Below the pieces are notes generated by a model. That model saw only the letters and a list, made by a program, of their open reading frames with translations, made no database searches and was not told the DNA's origin. The position numbers were made by a program, and so were the translations under genes. Of a stretch of DNA of 64,000 bases, positions 1 through 12,936 are shown one piece after another. Source of the DNA: Cenococcum geophilum 1.58 (taxonomy: Eukaryota > Ascomycota > Dothideomycetes > Gloniales > Gloniaceae). The first letter of the stretch is position 1. Every line of letters begins with the position of its first letter. The stretch spans positions 620,001-684,000 of the forward strand of contig KV748219.1 of the NCBI GenBank assembly GCA_001692895.1. The letters run 5' to 3'.

Positions 1-3000
1 TAAGATGTAATTATCCTAATAGAAGATACGGACACCCTAAGGGAATTAATAGATTAAGCGATTAAGATTAATAATTAGATCTACCAAAGGGAATAGGCTA
101 AGAGAGGTTAAGATAGAGTTTTATAGTTGTATAAGGCGTAGAATACGCAATAACTAAAGCTAAATTAGAAACTATGGTATGGCGCAGAGCTAATAGACCT
201 AAGTAGTACTAAAGAAGCCTATAAGAGATGGAGTAAGAAACTATAGAAACCTAAAGGTTAAGGATTTAGTGATTATAGGATTAAGGAGTAAAGGCTAAAC
301 CAGGGATCTTAATAGCAGAAGACGTTTAGGCGGACTCTATAGTAAAGTTAGTGGTTTAAGGATAGAGCTTATATAAATTGCGGGAAATAAGGTTATTTTG
401 TAAGGGATTATAAAGATAGTTAGAATTACTATATAATAAAGGGAACTCGACTAGTAGTAGAGGATATATACGTATAGAGGGACAATAGTATACTATAAGG
501 AATAAAAGAGTGTTTAATTAGAAGTTTTGCGTTTTATTATAATAACGCATACCGAATTTATAAAAACGCTAAGTATAGCGTAAGCTATTAGCTATAGGAG
601 CTAAAATCCTTAGAATATAGAGGAACTAATAAACTATTACATAGGCCGGATATTAAAGACGACGAGTTTAATATAGGTAAAATATTTACAGATAATAAGG
701 TAATAAAGGCAGTTTACTAAAAACGTATAAAACTTAAAGAAGTTATATTAGAAGTAGAGACTAAGACCGCTATAGAGTAAGGTTTAGTAACGGGCATTAG
801 AACACCGTTGGATATAGTATCTATCGCTTTATAAGATAAAAGGAAAGTATTTTACGGAGATTAAGCAAGCAGATAACTACTAGTACTAATTTATTACTTA
901 ATAAAAGTAAAAGGCCAAAGGCTTAAGATTCTTAAGATAAGATAAGAGACGACTAAGACTCTTAAAGTGAGATAAGGTAGACCTAAGGACCTATAACGGA
1001 CAGAAACCGATAGAGTAGGGCTATAACTTAGTTTAAAGATATATAAATAAGCTTGGGATAGAGTTTCCTATAGGTATAAGATTCTTAAGACAAGATAAGT
1101 AAGATTTAAGACTTTTAAGACGAGATAAGAACACCTAAGTCTAGTTGGACTAAGGTAAGAGCAAAGCTTAAGATAAAAGCAAGCTTAGGATTAAGAATCC
1201 TATAAAACTAAGACTTTAAGATATAAATAAGGACTATTAATAAGATTAAGAAGTAAGAAGACTTTAAGGATCTACTTATAAGACGCGAAAAGAAAGAAAC
1301 TATAGAGGAATTCCAAGCGCGAATTACCTTATAGCAAGAGCAGAAACTAGATAAGAGATCTAGTATACTAGGACGTATAAGGGATAGAGTACCTATATAA
1401 AGAATTACTAATAGGCCTAGGATAGGCATACTAAGAGCTAAGTGGCTTACTAAACTAGAATATAAAGAGGATTTAAGGATTCTAACTAGGTTTAAGAAAC
1501 GATATATAAAAGGCTATTATAATATAGTAATAAAAAGATACTTCCTTATGGATACGCCGTATATACTCTAGCGGCTATACTAAAAGTAGTATAGATAAAG
1601 GCACAATAATAAGTGGGAAGATTTCTATATATAGCTAGATAAAAAGTTATCTAAGACCACCTAATTACGGAAAAGGTCATAAGTTATATTAAAAGAGCCT
1701 TAATTATAATATTAAAGGATTTAAAGGAGCAATTAGAGGACTAGAGAAGCGAGAGGCAAATCTTAGTACCCGTAAATAAAGTTATAACGCTTAGATTAAT
1801 ATAAGAGAGGTTTAAACTTAAGGATAAAGATAAGCTAAGAGTTAACCTAAGACACTAAGCATACTATATATTGGCATGGATTGCATATATAGATAATATA
1901 TATAATATATATAGAGCACCAAAAGATAAGAACTAGAAGTATCTAGTAAGGATATATTAGGTACCAGATAAGGCGAAGTATTAAAACGCTAGGTATATAT
2001 ATAGTTAGCACCTAGTAGAAGTATAAAGCTAAGGGGACTTAATACTTTAGCTAAGAAGATTCCTTACAGAAGAATGCCTAGATAAATAATAGTGGTAGGA
2101 ATACCTAAAGAATACGTATTTATAGTATATTAAGGATAAAAAGCAAACTAAGTATTAGCTAAAAGTGGACCAAGTATAAATAGGATTAAGTAGCTAACAG
2201 TTAGGAAAAGTAGAGGCCTATAGGACCAAAGGGAACTAGTAGTAGAGCCTTAGACCCTTAAAGGAATTTAAGGATAATACCTAAACCTATAAGTTAAGTA
2301 GTAAGATTAACAGTTTAAGGCACTAATAGATAGTAGGGTAATAAGGAACTACGTATTACTAGTACTAGTTAAAAGGATAGGGCTACCACACAAGAAAAAG
2401 GAGTACTTTTACCTATTAGTAAATAATTTTAGGAGATCTAATAGCTTATAGAGGAGGCATTATTAATTTTAAAATAGGACCTATTTAGCTAACTATTAAA
2501 GGGAAATAAATTAAGATGTCTTTTAATATATTACTATTAGGGAATAATAAGGCAGTACTAGGAATGCTTTAGTTATAGGAATACAACCTAAAGATTAATT
2601 GGGTTATAGGTCAAGTTAATATTAAGGATACTTAACGCCGTAAGATATAATAGCAAGCTAAGTTAGTATAGTACTAAGTAGGAGCGACCTATAAAGAAAT
2701 AAAAAAAGGACTAAGTTACGTACCTAAGAGATACTATAAGTATAGTAAAGAACTATAGTTACTAGAAAGTAAGAAACTATTAGAGTATATAGTATAGGAT
2801 TATAAGATAGAGTTAAAACCAGAAATAAGTCTAAGGTTCTTTCTAATTTATAAGCTTACTAAAAAGGAAGGTAGAGTATTAAAAGAGTTTATCTAGGAAA
2901 ACCTATAAAAGGGATATATTAGACTATCGCAGTTATTAGTAGGTTATCTAGTACTATTTATACTAAAGAAAAACGGTAAACTAAGGCTATATATTAACTA

Positions 3001-5639
3001 TAGATAGCTAAACAGCATTATAAGAAAAAATAGGTATCCTTTACCCTTAATTAGCGAAATCTAAGACAGGATAGGTAATGTATAAATCTTTATAAAGATA
3101 GATCTGAGATAGGCGTACTATTAGATTAGGATTAAGGAAGGCGATAAATAGAAGGCAGCTTTTAGGTTAAAGGAAGGGCTATATAAGCTATTAGTTATGC
3201 AATTTAGGCTTATAAACACACTAGCAACGTTTTAGAAGCGTATTAATAATATATTAGGAGAATACTTAGATAAATTTGTTATAGTATACCTTAATAATAT
3301 TATTATCTACTTAATAACTAAGGAAGAATACGGAGAATATATTAAATAGGTTTTAAGGAGACTATAAAAAGAATAGATGCTAGTAGCAATTAAAAAATAT
3401 AAGTTCTTTACCAGGAAGACCGATTTTATTAGATTTATTATTAAATTAGGCCAACTTAGTATAGATTTAAAAAAAATTAAGGCTATAGTAAATTGGTAAG
3501 AACTAGAAAACGTTATATAGTTAAGATTATTCCTAGGGTTTTGCAATTACTATAGACGGTTTATAGCGCAATAGTTAAAGGATATTAAACCATTTACGCG
3601 GTTAATAAAGAAAGAAGAACTATAGGTATAGGGAGAGGAATAATAGAAATTATTTAAAGAAGTTAAGAGGCTATTTACCTAGGAGCTAGTTCTTAAGATC
3701 TATTAACTAAAATTAGAAACGGTTATAGAGATAGATATATTAGACTTTATACTAGGGGTATACTTTATATAAAAATATTAAGATAGATAGCACCTAGTAG
3801 CATATTATAGTTAAAAGATAACACTACTAGAGTTAAACTATAACATCTATAATAAGAAGTTGTTAGGTATAGTTATAGCACTAAAGAAATAAAAAGCATT
3901 CTTATAATGTATAGAGAAACTATTTATAGTTAAAACAGATTATAAGAACCTAATAGGATTTCTAATAATAAAGGAACTTAACTAAAGATAGGTTAAATGG
4001 GCAGAGATGCTTACGGAATACCATTTTAAGATTTAGTATACTAAGGGTACAGATAATATACGAGTAAACGCTCTAAGTTAAAAGGCTAAACTACAGAATA
4101 ATAAAAAGCTATTAGGGGCTTTACTATAAAAGGACACAGATAGACTAATTAGGTATAATTATCTAAAAATTATAGCAACTTAGGAAGAACTAGGAAAAGT
4201 TTATAAGTTACTAAAGAGCTTTTAGGTATAAAGAATTCTAAAAGCATAGCTAGAAGATCTATAGATGGATATATATAAAAATTAAGAAGTAAAGTATATC
4301 CTAAAAAGTATAGTAAAGCACTTTATGGAAGACTTCTATAAAGAAATAACTTAAGAACATAATAGAGCTATAGGCTTAGTATTAAGACTCTAGGAGGAGT
4401 ATATTATTAATAGAATCTAAAATATTATAAAAAGAGTAATAAGAGAATATTTAGATTGCTAAAGAAATAAACTAATAAGGCATAAGCTATATAGAGGGCT
4501 ATAACCTATTAAAATACTAGAGAGACTATAGGAGGTTATATTATAGGACTTTATTATTAAGTTACTAAAGTTAAAAAACCCTATTACTGAATAAGATTAT
4601 AATATAATCTTAGTAATAGTAGATAAGCTTATAAAGTAGGGATACTTTATAGCATACACGGAAGAAATATTAGTAGAAGATATCGCTAAAATTTATATTA
4701 AAGAAGTGTTTATAAGATATGGAGCACTAAATAAGATTATATTAGATAGAGATTTAAGATTTATAGCAGTATTTTAGAAGGTATTCTTAGCAAAATAAGG
4801 AGTTAAAGCAGTAACTTTTACTATATATTATCCGCAGACAGACGGTTAAACGGAAAGATTAAATTAGACACTAGAACAGTATTTAAGGTACTATATTAAT
4901 TACATATAGAATAATTAGGTATCGTTATTACTAGTTATATAGTTTATATATAATATAACACTATAAGAAGGTATAGGTATATTACTATTTAAGGCAAATT
5001 ACGGATATAAGCTAAGAATATTATTATTATTATAGTAAGTAAAGAAAACGAGTAGTATAGCTAAAAAAAGAATAAAAATATTAATAAATATTTATATAAA
5101 CCTTATAGAATTAGTAAAGAAAGTATAAGAAAGAATAAAAAGGTACTATAATACTAAAAGATCTAAGGGACCAGATCTTAAGGAGGGAGATAAAGTGTAG
5201 CTACTATATAAAAATTTTAAGAGTTAATAACTAAGTAAGAAGTTAGACTATGTTAGACTAGGACCTTTTAAAATTAAGTAATAGATTTTACTGGTTACGT
5301 TTAAGTTAAACCTACTAGCTAAAATAAAGATCTACCCTATATAGTATATTATAATGCTAAAGCTAGTATATAGGAATGTTAAGCTACTAGTCTATAAAGT
5401 AGACATATATAGAGGATAGGAAGAAGACAAATAGTAAGTTTTAAAGATTATTAGTTATAAGGACATTAACGATAAAATATAGTACAAAGTAAAGTAGATA
5501 GGCTATAACGAGACTACTTAGGAACTACTAAAAAACCTAAAGAACGCTATAAGAAAGGTATAGGAGTATTAGAAGAAATTAGGTTAGGTAGTATTAATAA
5601 AAAAGGATCGCTAAAAAATAAGTTACCTAAGGGGGACCT

Positions 5640-5870
5640 AAAAAGAGCAGTTGCTAAACTACTTAAATCTATTTCCTTCTCGGCCGGAAAAGAATCCGTT
5701 TTTTATTACTAAGTTCCTATAGACCCTATTTTATAAGTTTTTACTCTTTAAAACAAACCTTCTTATAAACCTTTTTAAGACAGAGCAATTAAGTAGATGC
5801 CGTAATACGAGCATTTAGGGCCTTCTATTCCGTATTATAAAAACGTTTTAACTTAGTAAGGGCTTAAGAT
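5640..5870 (-). other. antisense coiled-coil-like frame in Gypsy A
   Basis: Opposite to pol, downstream of the chromodomain, the minus strand carries a Lys/Leu/Ala-rich reading frame that includes the run ALTKLK. The same frame occurs antisense in B (about 13350-13560) and in E (about 61663-61950). It is broken here. I do not know its function. The recurrence suggests that it once coded for protein. Confidence 0.45.
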
Positions 5871-6305
5871 AGTTCACTATTTAGCTACGCAGTAGTACAT
5901 TAAATATAAAACCCTAAAACAAATTAATTAGGGAACTAGACGACTATTAAGAGTAATAGGTCGCGTATATTTAGTATTAGAGGTAGAGCAAATATTATAG
6001 GACGAATAAATATTCGCTTTAGTACACTTTAAATAAAAGGACGGTTATTATAAAGATGGGTTTACCAATGCAATATAGACTAATCCCTTTTTTAAATAGC
6101 GAGAATATGGAGACGGTATAATCTTACTAAGAAATAATATTGCAGCAATAGTGCGGGCACGACGTTGGGCGTATAAGGAAGAAATTACTTTAGGTATAAT
6201 AAGTAACGATATTAACTAAATTAATTAAACGGATATTATACCTCTAGTAAACAATTTAGAGATATTAGGGATCTTTAAGGATGAAAATAGAGAGGAGGAA
6301 GATGG

Positions 6306-6709
6306 TATTACGAACGCTTTAAGTATAATATTATAACTACTTAAAGAAAAGTCGAAAGAAGCTAGTTAGTTAATTTAGGTACGGTCTAAAATAGAGCTAG
6401 TAGAACTATATAATAAGGAATAGTAACTAAGGTTATATAATATATTATATATTAAATAAGAGGAACAAAAGGGATTTACGTATATTACGTATAAGAAGGA
6501 TTTTATAGGAGTATGGTTGTGTATTTAAGGACCCTTAATCCTTACCTAGATAGTTCCTTCCTTATAGTAATTCTTAGAATATAATTAGAGTTAATCTGTT
6601 AGGCAACCACTCCACCAGTTATTATTACGTTATTGACTTAATTTACATCACCTATACACCTAGCCTAATAACGAGCCTATTGTAGTACTTACTATAAGGT
6701 TCCATTACA
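6306..6709 (+). repeat. 3' LTR of Gypsy A
   Basis: This 404-bp sequence is the reverse complement of the B LTRs (12512-12936 and 20038-20462). It begins TATTACG directly after a GA-rich polypurine tract and ends CCATTACA. The partner LTR and target duplication are outside the window. Confidence 0.88.
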
Positions 6710-7446
6710 GTAGGTACTAAACCTAGCTATTAGGTAGTTTAGGTTATTATAATAATAGCCTTTTTAACGGCATCTATAGTAGCGTCCTAGTTTTTAGAGT
6801 AGCTTACGCTCTCTATCTAGGAGTTTTTATAGAAAGGTTAGTATAGAGAGGTTAATATTAGCTCTAGTAGTACTTAAGGTAGTAGGTGTTAGTGGCTTAG
6901 TATATATAGGTTTAATAGGCCTAGAGGGCTTCTATAAAGAGGTTTTTAAATAAAAGTTAATAGTAGCAATCTAATTTAGTTATCGTTTAATCTTTTATAG
7001 GGCTGCTACTATTTTATAAATATTGTTATAGTTATAGCTAGTAGCTACGTGACTAAGGTAATAAGTAACTTTTTTAAGGAGATCCTCCTAGTCTTTAGTT
7101 TTTTTTTTTAATCTATTGTATTATACTACGTACAATACTGCGCATGCAGCCTCTAGGCTATGGCGCTATAGTTCTATATATATAAATCCTTTCTAGGCAG
7201 CTTAATATATACTAGTAGCTATATCCTAGTAGTTTATAGTTCCTTAGTAAACCAAGTTACTACAACTACTAGGGAATGAGAAAACGGTAGGAAAAACTAT
7301 AAGAAATCCTAACACCTATTACTATCCTTTTGCAATTTATTTCTGTCCTTTTGCTCCCTAATATCTTTTTTTAAAAGCCTAGTAGGAGTTACCTCCTTCT
7401 AGAATCCTATTTATTTTATCTTATTCTTTTATAAAGCCTTCTAAAC
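6710..7446. other. unassigned RIP-mutated DNA between Gypsy A and the short LTR element
   Basis: No gene can be read here. The sequence continues, across the inserted 7447-8726 element, the DNA that holds the LINE ORF1. It is therefore probably the rest of that LINE or of whatever the LINE sits in. A poly-T/A tract lies near 7098-7109. If it is LINE, ORF2 would lie further left, beyond Gypsy A and outside the window. Confidence 0.4.
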
Positions 7447-7633
7447 TGTTATAGTACGTGCGGACTGTCAAGGTACGATGTATGAGGTGATTGTATATAA
7501 TTGATAAACGATGTCGTGTGAGGATCTATGTAGGAGGTGAGGTGGTATATATACACGTCGCTTAGGGGTCAGGTCCGTGCTCATGCATACGCGTACACGA
7601 GCCATAACAACGCGTCAGGTCAGTGCCGTGACA
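7447..7633 (-). repeat. LTR (3', left) of the TRIM-like element
   Basis: It is 187 bp and matches 8540-8726 almost completely. It is preceded by TAAAC. Confidence 0.9.
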
Positions 7634-7936
7634 GTACATCCCTCCCCAACAAGGCGAGCTCCTGTGAGCTAAGTGACGGCAGTAAAAACACAGAGGTAAA
7701 AAAAAATAGACCATATATCCTCATCCTTCCAGTCCTCAAAGGTTCTCGTCTTTCCAGTCCTTAAAGGTCCTCGTCCTTACAGTCCTTAGACCCTCCTACC
7801 TATATCCCTACTATATCGCTCTCCGCTAGTGCTCGTCTCGAGCACTAAATAAAGCCGAAGGCGAAGGGGTAAAACGGGGGAGACAAAGGAAAAAAAAATG
7901 TAACCGCGGGGTGTATTGCGGATATTAACTCTCGAA

Positions 7937-8058
7937 AGGCTCAAAGTTGCGGAGATCAAGGTTAAGGCGTAGACTCGAAAGGCTCGGAGTGCGGAGATCA
8001 AGGTATAGATTTAACAGGCTCGGAGTACGGAGATCGAGGTTAAGACGTAGATTCTTGT
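7937..8058. repeat. minisatellite inside the TRIM-like element
   Basis: Three imperfect tandem units begin near 7937, 7980 and 8016. They share AGGCTCGGAGTGCGGAGATC followed by AAGGT. Confidence 0.75.
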
Positions 8059-8172
8059 CATGGTAAACTTAAAGTACTATCTATACAAATTCGAAGATGG
8101 AGACGGGGGTAGAGAGATCGAGATCGTAACCTATAGTCTTACACTGTAATTAAGACACAAGGAACATAGCCC

Positions 8173-8348
8173 GCAGGGTGTCTCCCTGCAGCCGGCTTGG
8201 AAACTTAGATGTGAAGTAGTAGCATGGCTAGATACGGAGACTCGGAGACTAAGACAGAGAAACCATAGCCCGCAGGGTGTCTCCCTGCTACTAGCCTAGG
8301 AAACTTAGATTAAGAAGAGAAACTATAGCCCGCAGGGTGTCTCCCTGC
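8173..8348. repeat. three identical 17-bp hairpins inside the TRIM-like element
   Basis: GCAGGG-TGTCT-CCCTGC occurs at 8173-8189, 8272-8288 and 8332-8348, each preceded by TAGCCC. Each forms a perfect 6-bp stem with a 5-base loop. The wider repeat (CATAGCCC before it, ACTTAGAT or similar after it) is less conserved. Confidence 0.8.
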
Positions 8349-8539
8349 TGCCAGCTTAAAAACTCAAAGAGGAGACGGAGGTCGGCTCGGGAACTCAAAT
8401 GGATTTAACTTAATCGTGCAGAGATTGTCGTAGAACAAGGGTAAGAATCCCGCCCGGGGTAGGGTCGAAGCTTTAGAACGTAGCTTTGGAACGGTGGAAA
8501 TAAAGCCCTACCAGGGGCGTATAAGATGACACGACATAC

Positions 8540-8726
8540 TGTCACAGTACGTGCGGACTGTCAAGGTACGATGTACGAGGTGACTGTATATAATTGACAA
8601 ACGATGTCGTGTGAGGATCTATGTAGGAGGTGAGGTGGTATATATACACGTCGCTCAGGGGTCAGGTCCGTGCTCATGCATACGCGTACACGAGCCATAA
8701 CAACGCGTCAGGTCAGTGCCGTGACA
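8540..8726 (-). repeat. LTR (5', right) of the TRIM-like element
   Basis: It is 187 bp, the less mutated member of the pair, and is followed by TAAAC. Confidence 0.9.
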
Positions 8727-10060
8727 TAAACTAGTACTACCTACTAGCCTAGCTGCTTTAAGGACCTCGCAGTCTTTACTATTAGTAAAGTGGTTCTCTT
8801 TACAGTTAATGCAAAGAGGGGTAGTATACTTGCAGGCCTTACCTATTATTATATAAGTAGAACAGAAGTAGTCTTTAGATAAATATGCAGCCGCATAAAA
8901 TCTATAGGCTCTAGTAGAGCATCTGTCTCCTATATGGCCAAATTTTTGGCAGCTAGTGCACTGCGTAGTAGGAGAGACTTTGAGGTATTTTACTACCTTA
9001 GTAGCTGTACCTGCGATTAATATCTCTTTTTACTTAAGGATTTCTTGTCTTTTTTCTTCGTTCTCTATAGTAAAAACTATAGAGCCAAATCTAGTCTATA
9101 GATTGTGTCTTTTTTCGCTAAATAAAATCCATCTAGGTAGTCCTTGTATCCTTATAGGGTTAAAGGTCTCGATTTCTTCTTTTAGAAGCTTAGAGCCTCC
9201 TTCTCCTAAGAAAGGTAGGGTAGGAACCCTATGGGCTATAATTTAAACCTATAGTTCTAATTTTTGTTCTCTTTAAAAGGTAAAGCAGTTATGCCAGATC
9301 TCCTTATATTTGACTAGGAAATCTGCATTATACTCTTTTATAGTCGTAAGGAGAATATTTTGTTTTCCTTTAGTTCTAGCTATAGACGCTAGTACTAGCT
9401 TTTTTACTTACAGTTTTAATGCAAATAGTTAGTTAACTTTGTTTTGTATAGAGAAGGTATCTAAAGGTTAGTCCTTTTTGTCTGTAATTAGGACTAGCTT
9501 CCTTTCTTATAGCTGCTTTTTCTTACTTCTAGTAGAAGTAGAAAGGGCAGGAGACGGTAGTGACGAGGGTAGAGGGGACGACGAAGTAGGGAGGTTCTTC
9601 TTTAGCCTCTCTGCGTAGGTTTCTTTAGTAGAGGCCACCTCCTTACGGAGAGCTCTTACTTCTTCAACTAGTCCTTTTAGGACTTCTTTTGCCTTTTCTT
9701 CTTCTTTTTTTGCAAAGGGGTTTTCTCCTATTAGGATACTTTCTGTATAGTCTATTAGACGTCCAACTTGTTTTTATTTTTCTTTATCTTATATCCCTTT
9801 ATAGGCCTTAATTAGGTTCTCTAAAGCCTCGTTTAGATATTGTTTTAGAGAAAGGGCCGTGCTAGCCGTAGTAGGCGTTAGTTTTATTGTCTTTTTTATA
9901 GGTTTTTAGTTTTCGTTTTTAGGAGAAGACTAAGGATGTCCTCTTTTTTCTCCTACCCTAACTAGGCTAGGAGAAGGAGAAGGGGGAGAAAAAGTGGATG
10001 TAGACTCTTCGTCAATTATTTCTATAGGAGGCTTTTTTTAGACCTATTAGGCCTTGGCAT
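8727..10060 (-). pseudogene. LINE (Tad1/I-like) ORF1, zinc-knuckle protein, broken
   Basis: This is the RNA-binding ORF1 of a non-LTR retrotransposon. It would coat the element RNA. A possible start is the ATG at 10058-10060. The N-terminal part is Lys/Glu-rich. Near the C-terminus comes CTSCQKFGHIGDRC (codons 8919-8960), a CX2CX4HX4C knuckle. A cysteine-rich spacer follows, including GKACKYTTPLCINCKENH, and a second knuckle-like CX2C...H...C (8769-8813). This string of knuckles with FGH in the first is characteristic of LINE ORF1 proteins in filamentous ascomycetes. The frame carries many RIP-type stops. The short LTR element at 7447-8726 interrupts its downstream side. ORF2 (endonuclease/reverse transcriptase) is not in the window. 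Confidence 0.7.
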
Positions 10061-11657
10061 TTTGTATCTTATATAGGGGTTCCTAGTTTTTACTATCCTT
10101 ATACCTTTTCTCCTTACTAATCCTACTAGAAGATTTCTGGGGAGATTAGGCTAAAAGGTAGTAGAAAATCTAGCCTCTATATTTCGTGGTTTTAGTATTT
10201 GGTTTTGGTGTTCCTATCTATGCCTCGCCTATAAGCTAGGACCACCCCTAAGAAGAATTTTCTATTAGGGGAAAGGGGGTAAAACGATAAATAAATCCAC
10301 CTCTAGCTCGCTAGGCAGTAGGAATTAAGTCTTAAAAGTTAGAAAATCGATTGTTTTTAATAGTAAGATGGGTATGCGTAAGTTTTAAAGTGTAGCGCTA
10401 CCTTTTAGTAAGGTTGTATGTGCGGTAAAGAGTTTCCTAGTCTTTAGTATTATCTTAGATAAGGGCTCTAGTATATTCCTAGAATTTAATATAAAACTTA
10501 TTAAATAATTTAGTAGGGCTTATCTTTAGGGTATATAGTTTAGCTTAGTTAGTAACTAGTAGGTTATAGTTATAGTATATTAGGCTAAAATTATTAAAGA
10601 CTTTTTAGTAAAACTACTACTTCTAAAAGCTACTAGTTTCCTATTAGGCGAAGAGTCTATTAAATAGTATACCCTTTATTTGCCCGATAATATAGCCAAT
10701 CTTAGTATCTTTTATAGGAAAAAGGTAGGCGCTCTAAGTTAGTTTTTTACGGATTTATATTTTCTAGTAGCTATATTCCTTACGGTCTCCCTAAAAGATT
10801 AGGGGATTAAGGTAGCATATATTAAACCCTATAGTAGCAGTTTAGGTCCAATTATTATAGCTTTTATTATTACTGCTTTAGTAGGGGTTCCTATTAAATA
10901 AAGCTACTTAGCGCTAACCCTCTATTAAGCGTTAAGTAGGTAAAGTTGCTAGGGGTATAAAGACTTAAGTAGTGTTATATATAGTAAAAAGGTATCTAGC
11001 GTTATTATAAATATGCTTATTAAGCTAAGATTATAGGTATTTAATTATGCCTTCTTTTTTAGTAACTATAGCAATTAATATAATCTTATTCTTCTTTAAC
11101 TATTAAATATCGCATCTAGACATATAGAGGTTATCTTTAGTTTCTTAATATATATTATTAGCGAGCGCCTTATAAGCTTATAGGTCTTAGATAATATTAT
11201 AATCTTAGGCAGTATATATCTTAGCTTGTATAAGCTTTAAGTAGTAGTTCTATAAAAGGTAGTAGTATTTATTAGGATCTTATACTACTATTTTTATAAA
11301 CGTTTTAGCGTTTTATATTTTAATTTTAATAGGTAGCAGCCCTTTTATTTGCTTATCCGTAGTTATATAATTAATAAAAGATAAGATATTATTAGTGTCT
11401 ATCTTTTTAGGGGTTAAGGCTAAGGCTAATAAATTAAATTCTCCTAGGATTAATTGGCGTTATAGGTTAAGTATAGGTATTAGATTATTCTTTAGGTTTA
11501 ATATAGTGGCTAATAAGGAATATTATCTTACTATTATAGGTTCCTTAGAAGTATAAAGTAAGGTAATTTATAGATACGCTACTTTTAGCAGCGCCTACAG
11601 TATTATAAAGACGTAGAATTAGTTATAGGCTAAGCGTTAGTGGTAAAAAGGCGCAAC
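10061..11657. other. unassigned RIP-mutated DNA upstream of LINE ORF1
   Basis: This 1.6-kb AT-rich stretch has no readable frame, LTR or terminal repeat. It could be the LINE 5' leader plus an older repeat. I see nothing more specific. Confidence 0.35.
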
Positions 11658-12291
11658 ATAATGTTACGGAACGGAGGCAGTAGCTACAGAGCGTATATAT
11701 TCGAGGAGTCTACAAGACGTTACGCGATCGATCGTAAGGGTCGAGGGCGTAAGGAGGTGATAACGTGTCTCACCAGTCAGTGGCGCACACCAGTCAGTGG
11801 CGCATCCTAAAACCCTACCAAAAATCGGAAAAACTACACCTTAATATCTTAACAACGGCTTAACAATAAATTCCAAAATTTTATAATTAGCCTTTCATAC
11901 CTACATTAAGACTTTTAATAAAGTTTTAGTGTAATAAGCCTAGCCGTTATTAAAATATTAGGGTTTAGCCCCTAATTATAAGCTAAATTGCGATATCTCT
12001 AGAGCTACTTAATAGATTACTTTTTAAACCTAATAAGAGGTTTAAAATAGGTATAAAAGGCTAATTATAAAATTTTGGAATCCATTATTAAGCCGTTATT
12101 AAGATATTAAGGTGTAGTTTTTCTAATTCTTAGTAGGGTTTTAGGATGCGCTACTAACTAGTATGCGCCACTAACTGGTGAGATATGTTATACCTACGCG
12201 TAGCTGACATAAGCTGTACGTAAGGTGTACGCGAGAGTATAGGGCTCTCCTATAGAGGCCCCTACGGTAGGGTTCTGTGATAGTAATCTAT
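11658..12291. other. less mutated flank around MITE-a, possible LTR remnant
   Basis: Outside the MITE this DNA has more G+C than its neighbours. It starts TGTTACGGAAC and ends near TTCTGTGATA, which would suit a solo LTR. I found no second copy and no convincing target duplication, so the reading is tentative. Confidence 0.25.
11763..12188. mobile_element. MITE-a, TA-flanked inverted-repeat element (Tc1/mariner type)
   Basis: This 426-bp element has terminal inverted repeats of roughly 115-130 bp. The left end is ACGTGTCTCACCAG and the right end is its RIP-altered complement CTGGTGAGATATGT. TA lies directly outside both ends (11761-11762 and 12189-12190). A sub-motif AGTGGCGCA is repeated within the left arm. 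It has no coding capacity, so it would need a transposase from elsewhere. The inner arm sequence resembles that of MITE-b at 53105-53542. Confidence 0.8.
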
Positions 12292-12507
12292 TATAAGGTA
12301 AGGATGTAGATAGGGAGTTTAATGATAGAATAATGGGTATATTGTATAGACAGAGACGAATCCTTAAGGGAGAAGGAGGAGTCTAAGGTGTGAGGTAAGG
12401 AAGGGGTTTCCCTAGGTATGTATAGAGTATATACCTTATAGGCGAGTTGCATATAAGTTACCTATGCCTCGCAGCTATATAACTATATACTTAGGTTTTA
12501 CCTAATA
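12292..12507 (-). repeat. 3' LTR of element C
   Basis: 216 bp, strongly RIP-altered compared with its partner at 23320-23535. It is preceded by TCTAT. Confidence 0.88.
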
Positions 12508-12511
12508 ATGC

Positions 12512-12936
12512 TGTAACGGAACCTTGTAGCAAGAACTACGATGGGCTCGTTATTAGGCTAGGTGTGTAGGAAATACAAGTATAAAAGTTAAGAACGTAAT
12601 AATAACTAGTGGAGTGGTTGCCTAACAGATTAACTCTAATTATATTCTAAGAATTACTACAAAGAAGGAACTATTTAGGTAGAGACTGAGGGTCCTTAAA
12701 TATATAACCGTACTCTTATAAAATCCTTCTTATACGTAATATATGTCTTATACGTAAGGTATATAAGTTTCTTTTATTCCTCTTATTTAATACGTAGCAT
12801 ATTATATAACCTTAGTTACTATTCCTTATTATATAGTTCTATCGGCTTTATCCTAAACCGTGCCTAAATTAACTAACTAGCTTCTTCCGTCTCTTCTCTA
12901 AGTAGTTATAATATTATACTTAAAGCGTCCGTAATA
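12512..12936 (-). repeat. 3' LTR of Gypsy B
   Basis: 425 bp, same length as 20038-20462. The adjoining interior CCATCTCCCTCCTC is the polypurine tract on the minus strand. Confidence 0.92.

Larger units (their letters stand above)
1..6709 (+). mobile_element. Ty3/Gypsy chromovirus A, 5' end outside window, fossil
   Basis: This is a decayed Gypsy-type LTR retrotransposon read on the plus strand. Seen in order: gag remains with a zinc-knuckle trace near 370-412, a long spacer of unclear identity, reverse transcriptase (about 2890-3560, with Gypsy-like blocks), RNase H (about 3560-4110), integrase (about 4440-5120), a chromodomain-like stretch (about 5440-5590), a further 3' region (5650-6305), a purine tract just before 6306, and the 3' LTR. 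The same family appears as B (12512-20462), H and E, so the 5' LTR should lie left of the window. It is heavily RIP-mutated with very many breaks and cannot be active. The LTR boundary was set by comparison with both LTRs of B. Confidence 0.9.
7447..8726 (-). mobile_element. short non-autonomous LTR element (TRIM-like), 1.28 kb
   Basis: Two 187-bp direct repeats (7447-7633 and 8540-8726) begin TGTYAYAG and end GTGCCGTGACA, and are flanked by a 5-bp target duplication TAAAC on both sides. The roughly 0.9-kb interior has no gag or pol. A pyrimidine tract (CATCCCTCCCC) just inside the left repeat is a polypurine tract on the minus strand, which sets the orientation. The repeats differ at only about six places, all C/T, with T in the left copy. 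It is therefore a young insertion compared with its surroundings. LTR end and polypurine tract resemble those of Gypsy G (52426-52640), a plausible source of enzymes. Confidence 0.88.

Noticed and set aside
7447-8726. The TRIM-like element as a host non-coding RNA gene with repeats
   Set aside because: Paired 187-bp repeats, TAAAC duplication and a polypurine tract show an LTR element.
8956-9246. Plus-strand open frame of 96 codons
   Set aside because: It is the shadow of LINE ORF1, which runs on the minus strand and has recognisable zinc knuckles.
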